A DNA stretch of 64,000 nucleotides, taken from Meconema thalassinum. Its lineage: Eukaryota > Arthropoda > Insecta > Orthoptera > Tettigoniidae. Location of the stretch: the NCBI GenBank assembly GCA_946902985.2, contig OX336389.2, forward strand, positions 125,461,572 through 125,525,571, given 5' to 3'. Position 1 is the first letter of the stretch. Every line of letters begins with the position of its first letter. Both the position numbers and the translations under genes were made by a program. The notes under the pieces are model-generated. The model made no database searches. It was not told the origin of the DNA and saw only the letters and a list, made by a program, of their open reading frames with translations. Positions 23,201 to 34,290 of the stretch are shown in pieces.

Positions 23201-25255
23201 TGATCTATAAAGAGCCTACAAGTTGACTACAAAGATTTTTAAAATTTTTAATAGGCACCTGATTATTAGGAAAACTGAGCTTCACAGATTTGAAGCAGCA
23301 ATGGGGCAAGTTTTAAAAAAGAAAGACAACCACTTGTAGGCCTACGATAAAGCGACCCCTAAAGTATTTTTTGCCACATGGGAAGAACAGCTGTCAAATC
23401 GAGCCTGCCAAAAGTCGCCTAGTTTGTAATGCAGGGGAGAATGTAGGGTACTGGTTATTTTAAGAAATTCATTACCGGTAGTATTTATTAAAAAAGAATT
23501 CTCCTTTGTAAAATGGCAGCCGCATACGATCATATACAGTACTTCGAAATCGGCTTTGCGACGCGAAGTAGGCCTAATCTACTCCAATCCGTCTGAAAAG
23601 CTTTTTTTTTTTGTGTGGAAGTAAAGCATTGATATGGCAATTGTTGAATTTGAAGAGCACAGCGGAACTGAGCAAATAAATTACACATCTCTTAGCCTCA
23701 ATTATTATAAAAAATAACAAAATACGAGAAAAAAAAAAGCAACCCATCTACTCAAATCACATGTTATAGCATCAGTCGCATCAGTTCTGTTTGTTTATGT
23801 TTCCATCGCCCTTACGCTAGTTCCAGATAACGGCAGCACCGTCGTTTGAGTTCGAGAATAGCAAACAAATGAATACAAGTTGACTAGACACAGTTCAGAA
23901 GTCTGAAAAACCATCCATGCCGTTCACTGCTTCCTTGATCCTTACAGCAAGTGACATTTAACGCATCGTTTGTTAACCGACTTGTTAAAAAGTTTTGTGG
24001 AACACGTAATCTTTAACAGAATGTTAAAATTATAACGATCTGTTAACTAACGGTTTGTTAGCCAAATTTAACGCAAGGTTGATGGAACCGGCCCCAAATC
24101 TAAAGTAAAATTCAGAGGAGAAATATCTGAACCGTTTACGATTAAAACAGGACTAAGACAAGGTTTATCGCCTCTACTTTTCAATTGTGCTTTGGAATAT
24201 GTAATGAGGGAATGGTACAGGGAAAATCCTAGGAACATAAGAATTGGAACCAAGAAAGATCAAATAGACTTAAATTGCTTGGGATTCGCAGATGACTTAG
24301 CGTTACTGGCTAATAATATTCAAGAAGCCAGAAATCAAATAATAAGCCTACAAAATATAGCACAAAAAATTGGACTTCAGATATCATTTGAAAAGACAGA
24401 GATAATGGTAGCAAATCCACTTGTAGTCAATCACATAACAGTAAATAACAAGAAATTAAAATAGTGAAGCAATTTAAATACTTAGGAGAAATTATAACTT
24501 ACAACTTGGATGAGAAACCTGCATGGCAAGAAAGAACTAATAAAATGATTAAAGCCCAAAAATTAACATGGTCTACATATAAAAGAAAATGTCTATCAAT
24601 CGCAACAAAATTAAAACATTACAAGACGTGGTTCAACCAGAGGTGACCTATGGAAGTGAAACTCTTTTTAAAGTTACTCAGAAAAACAGAATCGACAAAA
24701 TTTTAAAAGTAGAAAGAAGAATAGCTAGAACATGCATAAATAAAAAATATCAGAAAGATGGACAGTGGCAGATAGTACCAAATGAAGTGGTATACAGAGA
24801 ACTGGAGCCCATCACTGATACTATTCAGAAGAAACGGCTTTCTTTCTTTCTTTGGTCACATCATGAGGACACCAGAAACCAGGTTATCTAGAAAAATTGT
24901 AGTGAAACTTTGGAATATGAAACAACAAGTAGGATGGATTAAGGAAATTAGAGAAGATATGAAAGAATTGGAAATAACCTTGGATGACTTGCAAAACAAA
25001 ACAACAAAATTAAAAAAACTGAAGAGATATAAAAATAAGATTTCAGGCTAAAATAGACAAACGTAATACAGTAAAAAGGGTATTTACAGATGAGGAACGC
25101 CTGAGAAGATTAGAGCGAATGAAGAGCTACTGGGCGACTCGGAAAGGAAACTTACTGAAGAAGAGGACCAAGAAATGATTGACTGAAGTGGTCCAATGAG
25201 GCTGTAAAAGAAGAAGAAGAAGAAGAAGAAGAAGAAGAAGAAGAAGAAGAAGAAG
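20252..25255 (+). mobile_element. Full-length RTE-like LINE interrupted by a Harbinger element
   Basis: A GC-rich 5' leader is followed by ATG at 20470. The first frame (110 aa) ends in a stop at 20800, after which the apurinic-endonuclease domain continues: GDFNAQLG, LDHVCMD and TGLDHYMI (frame 20977-21957). RT motifs follow in several frames: GEYQGGFRP, FVDFKKAYDCIHR (frame 22229-22567), then after the Harbinger element GLRQG-LSPLLFN, LGFADDLALL and FKYLGEII (24098-24650), and a C-terminal region. Stops and shifts occur near 20800, 21957, 22212 and 24464, so it is inactive. The 3' end is an (AAG)n tail. A target duplication, AAAGTGGACATT versus AAAGTGACATT, flanks it (20240-20251 and 25256-25266). 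LINE length without the insert is about 3.44 kb. Confidence 0.88.
22534..24094. mobile_element. Non-autonomous PIF/Harbinger-like element
   Basis: The ends form an inverted repeat beginning GGGCCGGTTCCATCAACCTT. A 3-bp target duplication CAA flanks it (22531-22533 and 24095-24097), and removing the insert plus one CAA restores the LINE reading frame exactly. Both subterminal regions are dense in GTTAA/TTAAC words. I saw no transposase or Myb-like protein in the 1.56-kb interior. Confidence 0.88.
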
Positions 25256-25257
25256 AA
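25204..25257 (+). repeat. (AAG)n microsatellite, LINE tail
   Basis: About 17 uninterrupted AAG/GAA units form the 3' tail of the LINE that starts at 20252. RTE-type LINEs end in simple repeats rather than poly-A. Confidence 0.9.
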
Positions 25258-25366
25258 AGTGACATTTGCATAACTTACTGTAAACAATTGTCAGTGAAAA
25301 GTTACAGCCACATAAATCGCTTTAATTATAGTAATAATAATAAATACCTTAATTATGTTAATTATG

Positions 25367-28308
25367 TTGTGAGAGATGGAATGAAGGAAGAGGTAAAGGG
25401 AATAAGTGACAGGATCATGAAGATCAGAGTAACTGTAAAGGGAAGAAGCCTGGAGATAGCCCAGATATATGCCCCTCAAGTTGGATGTACAGCTCAAGAG
25501 AAGGAAGACTTTGAGGAGGAGCTACAACAGCAGTTGAATGGTCAGAGCATCATTGTCATGGGAGATTTGAATGCACATGTAGGAAGTGAAAGGCAAGGAT
25601 ATGAAAATGTATTGGGAGCAGAAGGATGGGGTAGCAGGAATGAAGAAGGGAGAAAGTTGCTGGATTTTTGCAAGAGAAACGGTTTAGTGGTAGGCAACTC
25701 CTGGTTCCGGAAGAAAGAAACCCACAAGGTAACGTGGTACAGCAGTGATTTAACAAAGAAATCTTTGGTAGATTACATGCTGTACGACTGGGAAATGAAG
25801 AGAAGTGTCAGAGATATAAAGGTAATACCATCAGAGGCCTTAGATACCGACCACAGAATACTTGTAATGAACCTGGGAGTTGTTAAGGATAGCAAGAGGA
25901 CAGAGTACCAGGAAAGGAGAATCAAAGTATGGAAACTCAAGGAAAAGGAAGTCAAGGAAGAATTCCAGAAGATAATAAGGGAAAGGATGACAACAGACAA
26001 TCCTAAAACAGGGGAAGAGGAATGGAAGCAATTCAAGAACACAATGGTGGAAGCTGCAGTGGCAGTATGTGGAAGAACAAGCAACAGAAAGCGGTGTAAA
26101 GAGACACCATGGTGGAATGAGAGAGTAAAAGAAGCTGTGGGAAGGAAGAACAAGGCTTTCAGAGTGTGGTTCCAGGAAAGAACTGATCTGGCAAGGGAAG
26201 ATTATAAGATAAAGAAGAAAGAAGCAAACAAGATTGTCGCAGAGGAGAGGAAGAAGTGGATGGTAAAGTGGGCAGAGATGATGGAGGAAGACAGCAGAGG
26301 AAATAAGAAAGTACTTTATGGGATGGTCAAAAGTAAGAGAAGAGGTCTGCGAGAGGATGTGGTAATGATGGACAAAAACGGAAATGAGGTACACAACAAA
26401 GAAACACTCAAGACAGTGTGGAAAGAGTACTTTGAGGATTTGCTGAATCCAAATGGTCATAGGGAGGAAGACAATGTATTGGAAGATAGAGACGACAACA
26501 CAGGAATGGAAAAGGACCTGAATTGGAGAGAACTGGAGATGGCTATAGACAAGATGAAAGGAGGAAGGGCACCGGGTGTGGAAGAAGTGAGTGTTGAAAT
26601 GGTGAAGGCAGCAGGGGAGGTTGGGAAACAGTGGCTGTACCGTTTGATGAGGGTGATATGGAAGGAGAAAAAGACCCCAGAAGATTGGAAGAAAGGATTA
26701 ATTGTCCCAATATTTAAGAAAGGAAGCAGAAAGGAGTGCAGAAATTACAGGGGAGTCACACTCATACCTCACTGTGCCAAGATATATGAAAAGATATTAG
26801 AAAGTAGAATACGAACCAAAGTGGAGAGAAAATTGAGAGAGGAGCAGTATGCATTCAGACCTGGGAGATCAACAGTGGATCTCATATTTTCAGTGAGACA
26901 GCTCCAGGAACACCACTACGAATTTGGAGAGGATCTGTTGATGGCCTTCCTGGACATCGAAAAGGCCTATGATAGTGTGTGTAGGGAGAAGGTTTGGAAA
27001 GCAATGGAAAACATGGGAGTGGAAAAAGGGACTGTGGTTATGGACGAGGTAATGACACGGATAGCAGGAAAGATAGGAGAAGATAAGATGAAAGCAATGG
27101 TGTTTGCAGATGATCTCATGGTCTGGGGAAACAAGGAGGAGGAAATTCAGGAGCAACTGAAGGCTTGGGAAGAAACAGTGGGAGAGTACGGATGGAAGTT
27201 CAACATCAGTAAATGTGAGATCCTGTTAACAGCCAGGAAAAAGGACAGACCAATGAGTGGGATAACACTTGGAGGAGGACAACTGAAGAAGGTGGAAAGT
27301 CTCAAGTACTTGGGAAGTATAGTGGAGGAAAATGGGAGAAATGACAAAGAGACTACGGAACGTGGCAGACAGGCAGAAGCATTTCTGAGAAGCATTAGGA
27401 GCTTAGTGTGGAATAAAGATGTCCCACAAAAAAGCAAGGAAGTGTTATACAGAAGCTACTATATCCCGATACTGACCTATGCTTCAGAAACGTGGACAAT
27501 GAAGGAAAGAGACATAAGCAGAATACAGGCAGGTGAAATGAAGTTCCTGCGAAGTAGGATTGGAGTAACAAGAAGAGACAGAGTGAGGAATGAAAAGGTC
27601 AGGGAAATGATGAAAGAGGAGCCCTTGCAAGATAGGATTGAGACATCAAGACTGAGGTGGTAATAATAATAATATTGTATGGCCTCGGGTGCCTGGTGCA
27701 AGCTTTGTTAATTGACACCCAGAGGGTAGCTTGCATGTTGAATGTCGTCGTTCCTTTGAACGCTATGAAAGTCAAGGAGGTTAGATATCTAAACTCCTTG
27801 ACACTACAGCGCTTTCAAGTAGAGAATGGAGGAACTTTGTGTTGGCGGAAAATCCCGAGATTAATTTTGCCATTGAACACGGACTACTGAATTCAAATGG
27901 GTTGTTTAACATGCCAACAACGTATGACATGAGTGTCGTGATTTTTGTCGCCTTCAAAAATCACTTATCATGGTCAGGGGCGAACCTGCAATCTTGGGGT
28001 TGGTAGTCCGACACTATAACCACACACCCACCGTGGTAAGCCCACTGAGGTGGTATGGACACTTAAAGAGAATGGATGAGAAGAAGATTCCTAAGAGGAT
28101 ACATGAGATGCAGATGCAGAAGAAACGACCAAGGGGAAGACCAAGAGATAGATGGCTGAAAGGAGTGGAGGAATGTGTCAAGAAGAAGAGGCGAGGACTG
28201 GACCAGAGTGACAGCGGAGAGGTGGTGGGAAGAAAGGACTAAGTGGTGAGGCTTATGTTCCAAACAGACCCAGCCTGGGGCTGGAAACTGTACAAGATGA
28301 TGATGATG
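25367..28308 (+). mobile_element. 5'-truncated RTE-like LINE, EN plus RT frame with an in-frame deletion
   Basis: A frame open to 27663 covers most of the endonuclease (IYAPQVG, GDLNAHVGSE, LVDYMLYDW, DTDHRILV), then GLIVPIFKKGSRKECRNYRG, EEQYAFRPGRST, FLDIEKAYDSV and VFADDLMVWG. Compared with the antisense copy at 39361-40711, 129 nt are missing at about 27033. The loss removes 43 codons including the GLKQGSALSPLLF motif while keeping the frame, so the RT should be inactive. The protein end resumes at 28044 after a SINE insertion, with LRWYGHLKRMDEKKIPKR and RPRGRPRDRW. The tail is (GAT)n. The first 26 codons of the ORF (25288-25366) are flanking hAT sequence, not LINE. No convincing target duplication was seen. 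Confidence 0.85.
27661..28043 (-). mobile_element. SINE (family B) inserted in the LINE
   Basis: The left end is a (TAA)n tail. On the minus strand the right end gives a tRNA-like head CCACGGTGGGTGTGTGGTTA with B box GCAGGTTCGCCCCTGACC. ACTGAGGTGG (extending to TA) is duplicated at 27651-27660 and 28044-28053. Its removal rejoins the LINE coding sequence. Confidence 0.9.
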
Positions 28309-28898
28309 ACCTATGCATTTCACTCGTATTAAGTTTTTAGGATAAATCTCATGTCATTAATTACAGTTAAAATGATCAATTTTATTATGTCAAATATTGT
28401 GTTCTTTAATCGGTCGTTAAATAAAAAGAACCGATTATAATTTGCATGATTTACTTACATTGTAAATCTTACAATGTAGCCTAATCAAAATATGCTATGA
28501 CGAGCCGGATTGGAGGTACTCGCGGGCCGTAGTTTTGAGACCCCTGTTCCATAGCTTTAACAGGCACCAGCTGTACCACAAATGCAGTTACTCAGCACCA
28601 CCCACACCTCATAGCATCCATATAATCACAGAGCGAGTATCAGTGAACAACCACATTTATTCTAGCCCGTGCCAATAGAAAAATGCAAAACTACTTGTTT
28701 CATCATGAAATGGCAACAGGCAGGAAAATTTACTAGCACAACAATATCCTGTGTGACAATGCCCCAGGTTCCAGGCCTGGGAATGAATATTTATTGAAAT
28801 CTAGGGATTCTTGATCAACTAGCCATTTTACGCACTCAATCTGGGACATAACAGCCGTAGGGCAATATAAAGACAACTCTCCCTACTGGCTCTACTCT

Positions 28899-29793
28899 CA
28901 CAAGGGGAGGATACGATGCATGGGTCACCGATTCGAACCATCTTTTGTACAAGTGTAGGGCATGACCAGGCGTATATCAGGTGCAAGTAGTAAGGTGCGC
29001 TTCTCAACCGTTTCCGAGAAATTAATTAATTGCAATTACAGTGCGGCGTCTATGTACGTTGGCAAATATCCAACGAGCGCGTGGTGCAACGGTAAGAGCC
29101 TTGCTTGATAAGCGTGGGATAACTGGATCGAATCCCACCGGTGAGCATTTGCAATGTGTTGTGTTTCTTTTTTTTTTTTTACCATTGGCAATTTCCAACC
29201 AATGCCCATAGCATGAGTCACTGCTTGCGGGGTACGGGGTGGTCTGATGGTTCACAGACGTACAATAAAAGGAACAGACTGGGCCTTCAATGTATAAATG
29301 TATGCATATGATAGAACACACATGACCGTGTATAATACCAATGTATTTGCAATGGCGATACTGTACATTGTGTAATGTCACTAACGTTGACCCCCATACG
29401 ATGATTAAAGAATCTCTTTTCCCGCTCACATAACACGTTATTACAATTGACTGCAAAATAAACATTATTCATGACACCTACAGTTCTACGAATTGCCAAT
29501 GATTAAAAAAAAAGAAGAAGAAGAAACAAAACATACTGCAAAGGCGTACCGGTGGGATTCGATCCAGCGATCCCACGCTTACGAAGCAGGGCTCTTACCG
29601 CTGTACCACGCGCTCGTTGGCTTCTTGCTAGCGTACAACGCACATAGATTCCGCACTGTAATTGCAATTAATTTCTCGGAAACGGCTGAGAAGCGCACCT
29701 TACTACTTGCACTCGATATACGCCTGTCATGCCCTACACGTGTACTAAAGATGGTTCGAATCGGAGACCCATGCATCGTATCCTCCCCTTGTC
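28899..29793. repeat. Long inverted repeat with tRNA-like sequence in each arm
   Basis: The left arm (about 28899-29197) and right arm (about 29488-29793) are reverse complements at roughly 85% identity by eye. Shared blocks include AAGGGGAGGATACGATGCAT, AAGTAGTAAGGTGCGCTTCT and CCATTGGCAATT. Each arm contains a tRNA-like unit: GTGGTGCAACGGTAAGAGCC (A box region) and GGATCGAATCCCACCGG (B box). The 290-bp spacer has no recognised content. It may be a foldback element or two SINE-like units in head-to-head arrangement; no target duplication was identified. Confidence 0.75.
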
Positions 29794-29855
29794 AGCTGGT
29801 AAAAATGGTGATTGTAATGACAAGAGTGACATAGCACAAAAGAATAATTATTCTA

Positions 29856-31181
29856 CATGGGTTAGTTTTTTAGTTTTGGCACCAATGCTTCAGTGCCAAG
29901 TTGCAACAATGTCGGGCGCTGCCACTTTTACCGACGGTTGCTGCTCTGCATCCCCTCCCTCAGAGCACATGACCTCGCCCGTCCTCACCACCGCTCGTCC
30001 ACAGTCGCGACTGTTAGAGGAGTAGTGTGAGACCAGCGCTCGCGAAAGACAGTCGCAATGTTTTCCAAGAAGGAGCAGAGAACGTTGATAAAAATTCAGT
30101 GTGGTAGGGGTCGCAGTGCTAAACAGTGTCACCGAGGATTGCAGGAAGCGTGCGGTGCAGCTGCGTTACCATTCAGAACGGTAGCAAGATGGGTTGCAGC
30201 CTTTCGAGATGGGCGCGAACGTGTGGAGCACATGCCTCGATCTGGTTACCCGCCAGTAAGTGATGACAATGTACAGATGGTGTCCGCGTTAGTAGAGGTG
30301 GATCGGAACGTAACGATTCGTCAATTAGAGCAAGACACCGGACTGGCGCATTCAACTGTCCTCCACATCCTGAAGGACTTACAAAATATGAGGAAGATTG
30401 CGTCCAAATGGGTTCCGCATGACTTAACCGACATGCACAAATGGCTGTGATATGACGCTTGTCGTATGCACTTGCAGCGTTATGAGCGCGAAGGAGAGGC
30501 CTTCTTACGGCATATCATAACCATTGACGAGACGTGGGCCAGATCTCATGAGACACAGTTAAAACGCCAATCGAACGAGTGGCGGCACTACGGATCACCA
30601 CAGAAACAAACAGTTCGACCAACCCCCACAAATGTGAAGGTAATGTTGATTCTTGCCTATGATTGGGACGGTATGATCATTCACCATACTGTTCCCCGAG
30701 GGCAAACCGTTAATGCGGCGTACTATTGTTCGTTTCTGCAAGACCATCTCCGAGGAGCTCTGAGAAGGAAACGGTGTCACCACATGGTTACACCGCCCAT
30801 CGTTCTGCATGACAATGCTAGGGCACACACAGCAGGCGTTGTGTCGGCATTGTTGGATCGCTGGGGCTGGGAGGTCCTCTATCACCCTCCATATTCTCCC
30901 GACATCAGTCCATGCGATTATGATCTCATCCCGAAGATGAAGAAGACAATGCACGGGGAGCGCTTCCGTACCATTGAAGATGTTAAGCAGGCTGCCGAGC
31001 GCTCTCTTCGTACCATCAATAGATTGGGCAGTGCCAACGGGATCCAACGACTTCCGCATCGCTGGGAACACGTTGACGCAACGGTGGGAACTACATCAAG
31101 GGCCTGCGAAACTTGGAACCATCTAAGTGAGTTATTAATCCAGTTATAACTAAGGTGCCAAAACTAAAAAACCAACCCATG
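29856..31181 (+). mobile_element. Full-length mariner-family transposon
   Basis: The terminal inverted repeats are about 28 bp with one mismatch: CATGGGTTAGTTTTTTAGTT on the left, CATGGGTTGGTTTTTTAGTT as the complement of the right end, and both run on to TTGGCACC. TA dinucleotides flank both sides (29854-29855 and 31182-31183). The 1326-bp length is typical of mariner elements. It carries one transposase gene broken by a single stop. The right end is 57 bp from the 5' splice site of the host exon at 31239-31449. Confidence 0.93.
30058..31149 (+). pseudogene. mariner transposase with one in-frame stop
   Basis: ATG at 30058 opens a 130-codon frame with a helix-turn-helix DNA-binding region (FRTVARWVAAFRDGRE) and a second HTH (TIRQLEQDTGLAHSTV). 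TGA at 30448 interrupts it, and the same frame then runs on to 31149. The DDE catalytic core has IDETW, HDNARAH and SPCDYD. The second and third aspartates are separated by 34 residues, as in mariner (DD34D). Full length would be 363 residues. The stop follows a Leu codon and could be a CpG-decay TGA, which is inference. No other lesion was seen. Confidence 0.9.
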
Positions 31182-31238
31182 TATTATAATTAGCATCAAA
31201 ACAACTACTTCTGGAATATGATTGTATCGCTGTCCTAC

Positions 31239-31449
31239 CTGAAAGCAATGACATCGTCTTTAACTGCCTGAATTGAGCTGTGCCCCAGAGCATTAGGATA
31301 CGATGTCACATTGTATGGCAAGTTTGAGCAGTATTCCAGCTGAATGGATCCACAGCGTCTAGGTGGAGGTGGTGTAGTCGTTGAAGGAGACACCGTTGCT
31401 GCAGCAGTGGATGGAGCTGGCACTGGTGTGGTCAGAGCTGCACTGCTCT
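31239..31449 (-). CDS. Host exon: Ser/Thr/Pro linker and N-terminal part of the Frizzled domain
   Basis: On the minus strand the acceptor TTTATATTTCAG precedes the exon and CAG|GTAGGA follows it. The 211-nt exon is two bases, 69 codons, two bases. It encodes a linker rich in Ala, Ser, Thr and Pro (TVSPSTTTPPPPRR), then CGSIQLEYC, LPYNVTSYPN and KDDVIAF. These are the opening cysteines and LPYN-TSYPN signature of Frizzled cysteine-rich domains. The 5' phase fits the SEA exon (55250-55416, giving a Glu codon across the junction) and the 3' phase fits 15251-15492 (an Arg codon). It probably forms the extracellular stem of a corin-like type II membrane protein. The flanking introns are about 23.8 kb upstream and 15.7 kb downstream. 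Confidence 0.88.
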
Positions 31450-31459
31450 CTGAAATATA

Positions 31460-32260
31460 AAGAATACCTTGTGAATCAAGTCACTGGAACATCTCCCATT
31501 TCTCCCATGGTGATTATTATTGTTAAATGAGGTGAAAGATCAAAGCCATCTACCCCCAAGGTGCATGTATTTCTACTGTCTTAACCTTTTGTAGGGCTAT
31601 TAGGTAGGGTTCAAATATTTTTCTGACAAAAATATGGGACACTTTTAAATTTTTGCCATAAATAAATTGCAGTATAAGCAGGCACCTGTAACTTATTATG
31701 TACCCTAACAAGGTGGCCCATAAAGCAAATAACTGCTAATTTCACCTTTTTCGAGAATTGAAGGTATGGTTGGGCGGCAAATCCTAGCCAAAAAGGAAGA
31801 ACTTTAGGAGACTCTCCAGACGTACCCACCTCAGTGGCGGAAGAATATTTTGCCGAGGGCATTGGAAAGCTGGCGTAACGATACGACAATGTTTCAATCG
31901 TTTTGGCTATTATGTTGAGACATAAGAATAAAACAAGCAAACATTTAGTAGTAAAATCAGTTTGGTATGTCAATCTATTATTTTTATACAGTCCATCGGA
32001 ACTTGAAAAAAAACAGCCCTTGTATGTACTATGCGCGCGCTTTCAATATAACAGCAGGAGGCCATGGCGCGCCACAAGCTCGGCCAAGGCCACCGTAGCA
32101 GCGAATAACAAAACTGCTGCTTGCCGTTCTTACTTTATATGAAAGACCCTGTATATGTACATTGTGGCAAGCATCCTCTAAATATATACTGTACTGTACA
32201 CTCGTTATAGTCATTTTACGAAATAGAAATTTACTATTCTGTTGTTAACTGCTTCTAATA
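31460..32260. other. Intron sequence, nothing recognised
   Basis: No SINE head, terminal repeat or protein motif was recognised. A 120-aa minus-strand frame (31611-31973) has no visible family similarity. Confidence 0.45.
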
Positions 32261-32832
32261 ACTAAGGTAACTGTACCGGTTTTCGTCACTGATCCAGTCT
32301 TCGTCACTCTCGTATATATGTACAAAAAATAAGCATGTCAACGGGTCTTTCTCAACGCAAGAAGTCTTACGAGATGCGTCATACCTTCCTTGCCGATAAG
32401 GAGCAACTTTGCGAAATCATGCGTGCGATGTAATAGGTGATTCCCTGTGTCAAACATCTCCTGTGAGCTGAGCTGTCTTGACGCGCCATTTGCTTCTCGC
32501 ATGTGCTAAGCACGCGCGCGAGTTAATTATGTGCATGCGTGTTATGTTCCGACATTTTAAAATGTTACAAGTGTGTGATATAGTTGGTAATTGTTTCTGT
32601 AACATATGTGATTTGTTATTTCGTGCTCACGTGCCTAGTTTTGTTAGAAATGCCGGTGACGAACACTGGATTTAAAAAAATGCACTTTACCAATGCTCGT
32701 CATTTGTGACGAAAACTGGCACATTGTCATTTCTCCTTGCAAGACCTAACTAACTGCGGCAATATACTTATAATTAGCTCTAAAGTACCCTGTATTAATT
32801 AAATTATCATTTGATCATAGTGTCCAGTAGTC

Positions 32833-33169
32833 AAAAGCCTCCGTGGCTTAGGCGGCAGCACGCTGGCCTCTCACCGCTGGGTCCGTGGTTCAAATCCCGG
32901 TCACTCCATGTGAGATCTGTGCTGGACAAAACGGAGGCAGACAGGTTTTTCTCCGGGTACTCCGGTTTTCCCTGTCAACATTTCATTCCAGCAACACTCT
33001 CCACTATCATTTCATTTCATCTGTCATTCATTTAATCATTGCCCCAGAGGAGTGCGTCATGCCTCGGCAGCCGGCACAGTTCATATCCTCGCCGCTAGAT
33101 GGGGGCTTCATTCATTCCATTCCTGACCCGGTCGGAGACTGGAAGCAGGCTGTGGATTTTCATTTCATC
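32833..33169 (+). mobile_element. SINE with a 13-bp target duplication
   Basis: The tRNA-like head is CCTCCGTGGCTTAGGCGGCA (A box) and GTGGTTCAAATCCCGGTC (B box). The body carries TTCTCCGGGTACTCCGG and CCGCTAGATGGGGG, and it ends in TTTTCATTTCATC. GTGTCCAGTAGTC is duplicated at 32820-32832 and 33170-33182. The family resembles one I recall from polyneopteran insects. Confidence 0.92.
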
Positions 33170-33423
33170 GTGTCCAGTAGTCGTCATAGCTGACGAACTT
33201 TAGAGCACATTCGTGACGAACACTAGTGCACGATAATGTTAATGTTTGTGTTAACGTTTCGCAACCAATAAACATTTACAGGGTATTGTTATTATTACGT
33301 AGGTCTCTCTTCTTGACGGGCGCACCTCAGTAGGCCTAGGTTTTCTTTGGCTAGGTGTGCTACAGAGGATTTTTTAAATTTTTATTTAGATGATAAATAA
33401 TATATTATTCTAAGACTAAATCT

Positions 33424-34290
33424 TTGCTTTCAGGCAATATGTTAGATAGTTATTGTTGTTTTAAGGGGTGGAACTACGAGGTCTCGGTAACAAAGGACGA
33501 TTTGCAAAAGCGGCCAGTGCCTTACACAAGAATTGAAGATGGACTTTCCTTTCAAAGATGGCCGCCAGGAAGGAAATGGCGTGAATCTTTCATAAAAAGA
33601 AATCCAGGTCTATCGTTACGAACCCCTCAAAATTTGACAGTAAGCCGTGCTGCAATTACAGAACATCAAAGTAAAACCTGGGTTTCAGAAGTCTACAGCT
33701 ATTCAGTGGAAAACGACTTCCAATCTATTTTGTCAGACCCTCAGTGACTGTTCAACGCTGACGAGACGGCTTTCTTTCTCAGTCCGAAAGGTAACAAAGT
33801 GCTGGCGAATAGGGGTTACAAGACAATTTATCAGCAAGTGAATTCGGATGAGAAAGAATGCTTGACGGTACTTCTAACAGGCAATGCCCACGGCGATATT
33901 TCTCCTTCCCTTGTAGTGTTCAAGTATGAACGTCTGCCGCAAGACATCATTATTGCCTCAATGCCAGCACACTGGGGCATTGGCAAATCGCCAAACGGGT
34001 GAATGACGGGGGGAAGAGTTTTACGAATTTCTCAGTAACATATTTCATCCTGGGTTGGTTGAGAAGGAGATTCCTCTCCCTGACATTATTCATAGACGGG
34101 CACTTCTCACACTTGACCATACATACTAGTAAATTTTGTGAGGATCATGGAATCGTTTTGGTCGCTTTACTACCTAATGTCACACACGTACTTCAACCCA
34201 CGGATGTAGGGGTTTTTAAGCTACTAAAGACTGCCTGGAAGAAAAATGTACATGAGTGGCGAATTCAGAGGGTTTCTATGGCAACAATCG
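33424..34290 (+). pseudogene. pogo/CENP-B-like DDE transposase pseudogene
   Basis: A CENP-B-type DNA-binding HTH is recognisable (WRESFIKRNPGLSLRTPQ). The DDE domain follows with FNADETAFFL, NSDEKECLTVLLTGNA, FKYERLPQ and WGIGKSPNG, then, in another frame, the block FIDGHFSHLTIHTSKFCEDH, NVTHVLQPTDVGVFK and WKKNVHEWR. Stops at 33745 and 34000 and frameshifts after 34010 disrupt it. Family members are about 500 aa; the N-terminus is short here. The closest relatives are jerky/Tigger-like transposases. Confidence 0.85.

Larger units (their letters stand above)
19226..28546 (+). mobile_element. hAT transposon remnant expanded to 9.3 kb by nested insertions
   Basis: The left end CAGGGGCCTCGAAAC and the right end (complement CAGGGGTCTCAAAAC) form hAT-type inverted repeats. 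A perfect 8-bp target duplication TTCCATAG flanks them (19218-19225 and 28547-28554). Inside are a Tc1-type MITE copy (about 19450-20016), a LINE (20252-25255) holding a Harbinger element, and a second LINE (25367-28308) holding a SINE. After subtracting these, only about 0.8 kb of hAT sequence remains. It includes the end of a transposase at 20025-20170 in the plus orientation. Confidence 0.88.

Noticed and set aside
25288..25366. ATG start of the 791-aa LINE ORF
   Set aside because: The first 26 codons are flanking hAT DNA; the LINE copy is 5'-truncated at about 25367, so this is not the native start.
29077..29146. tRNA-like sequence considered as a real tRNA gene (also SINE heads elsewhere)
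   Set aside because: A and B boxes are present but the acceptor and anticodon arms do not pair properly, and the unit is repeated in inverted orientation as part of a repeat.
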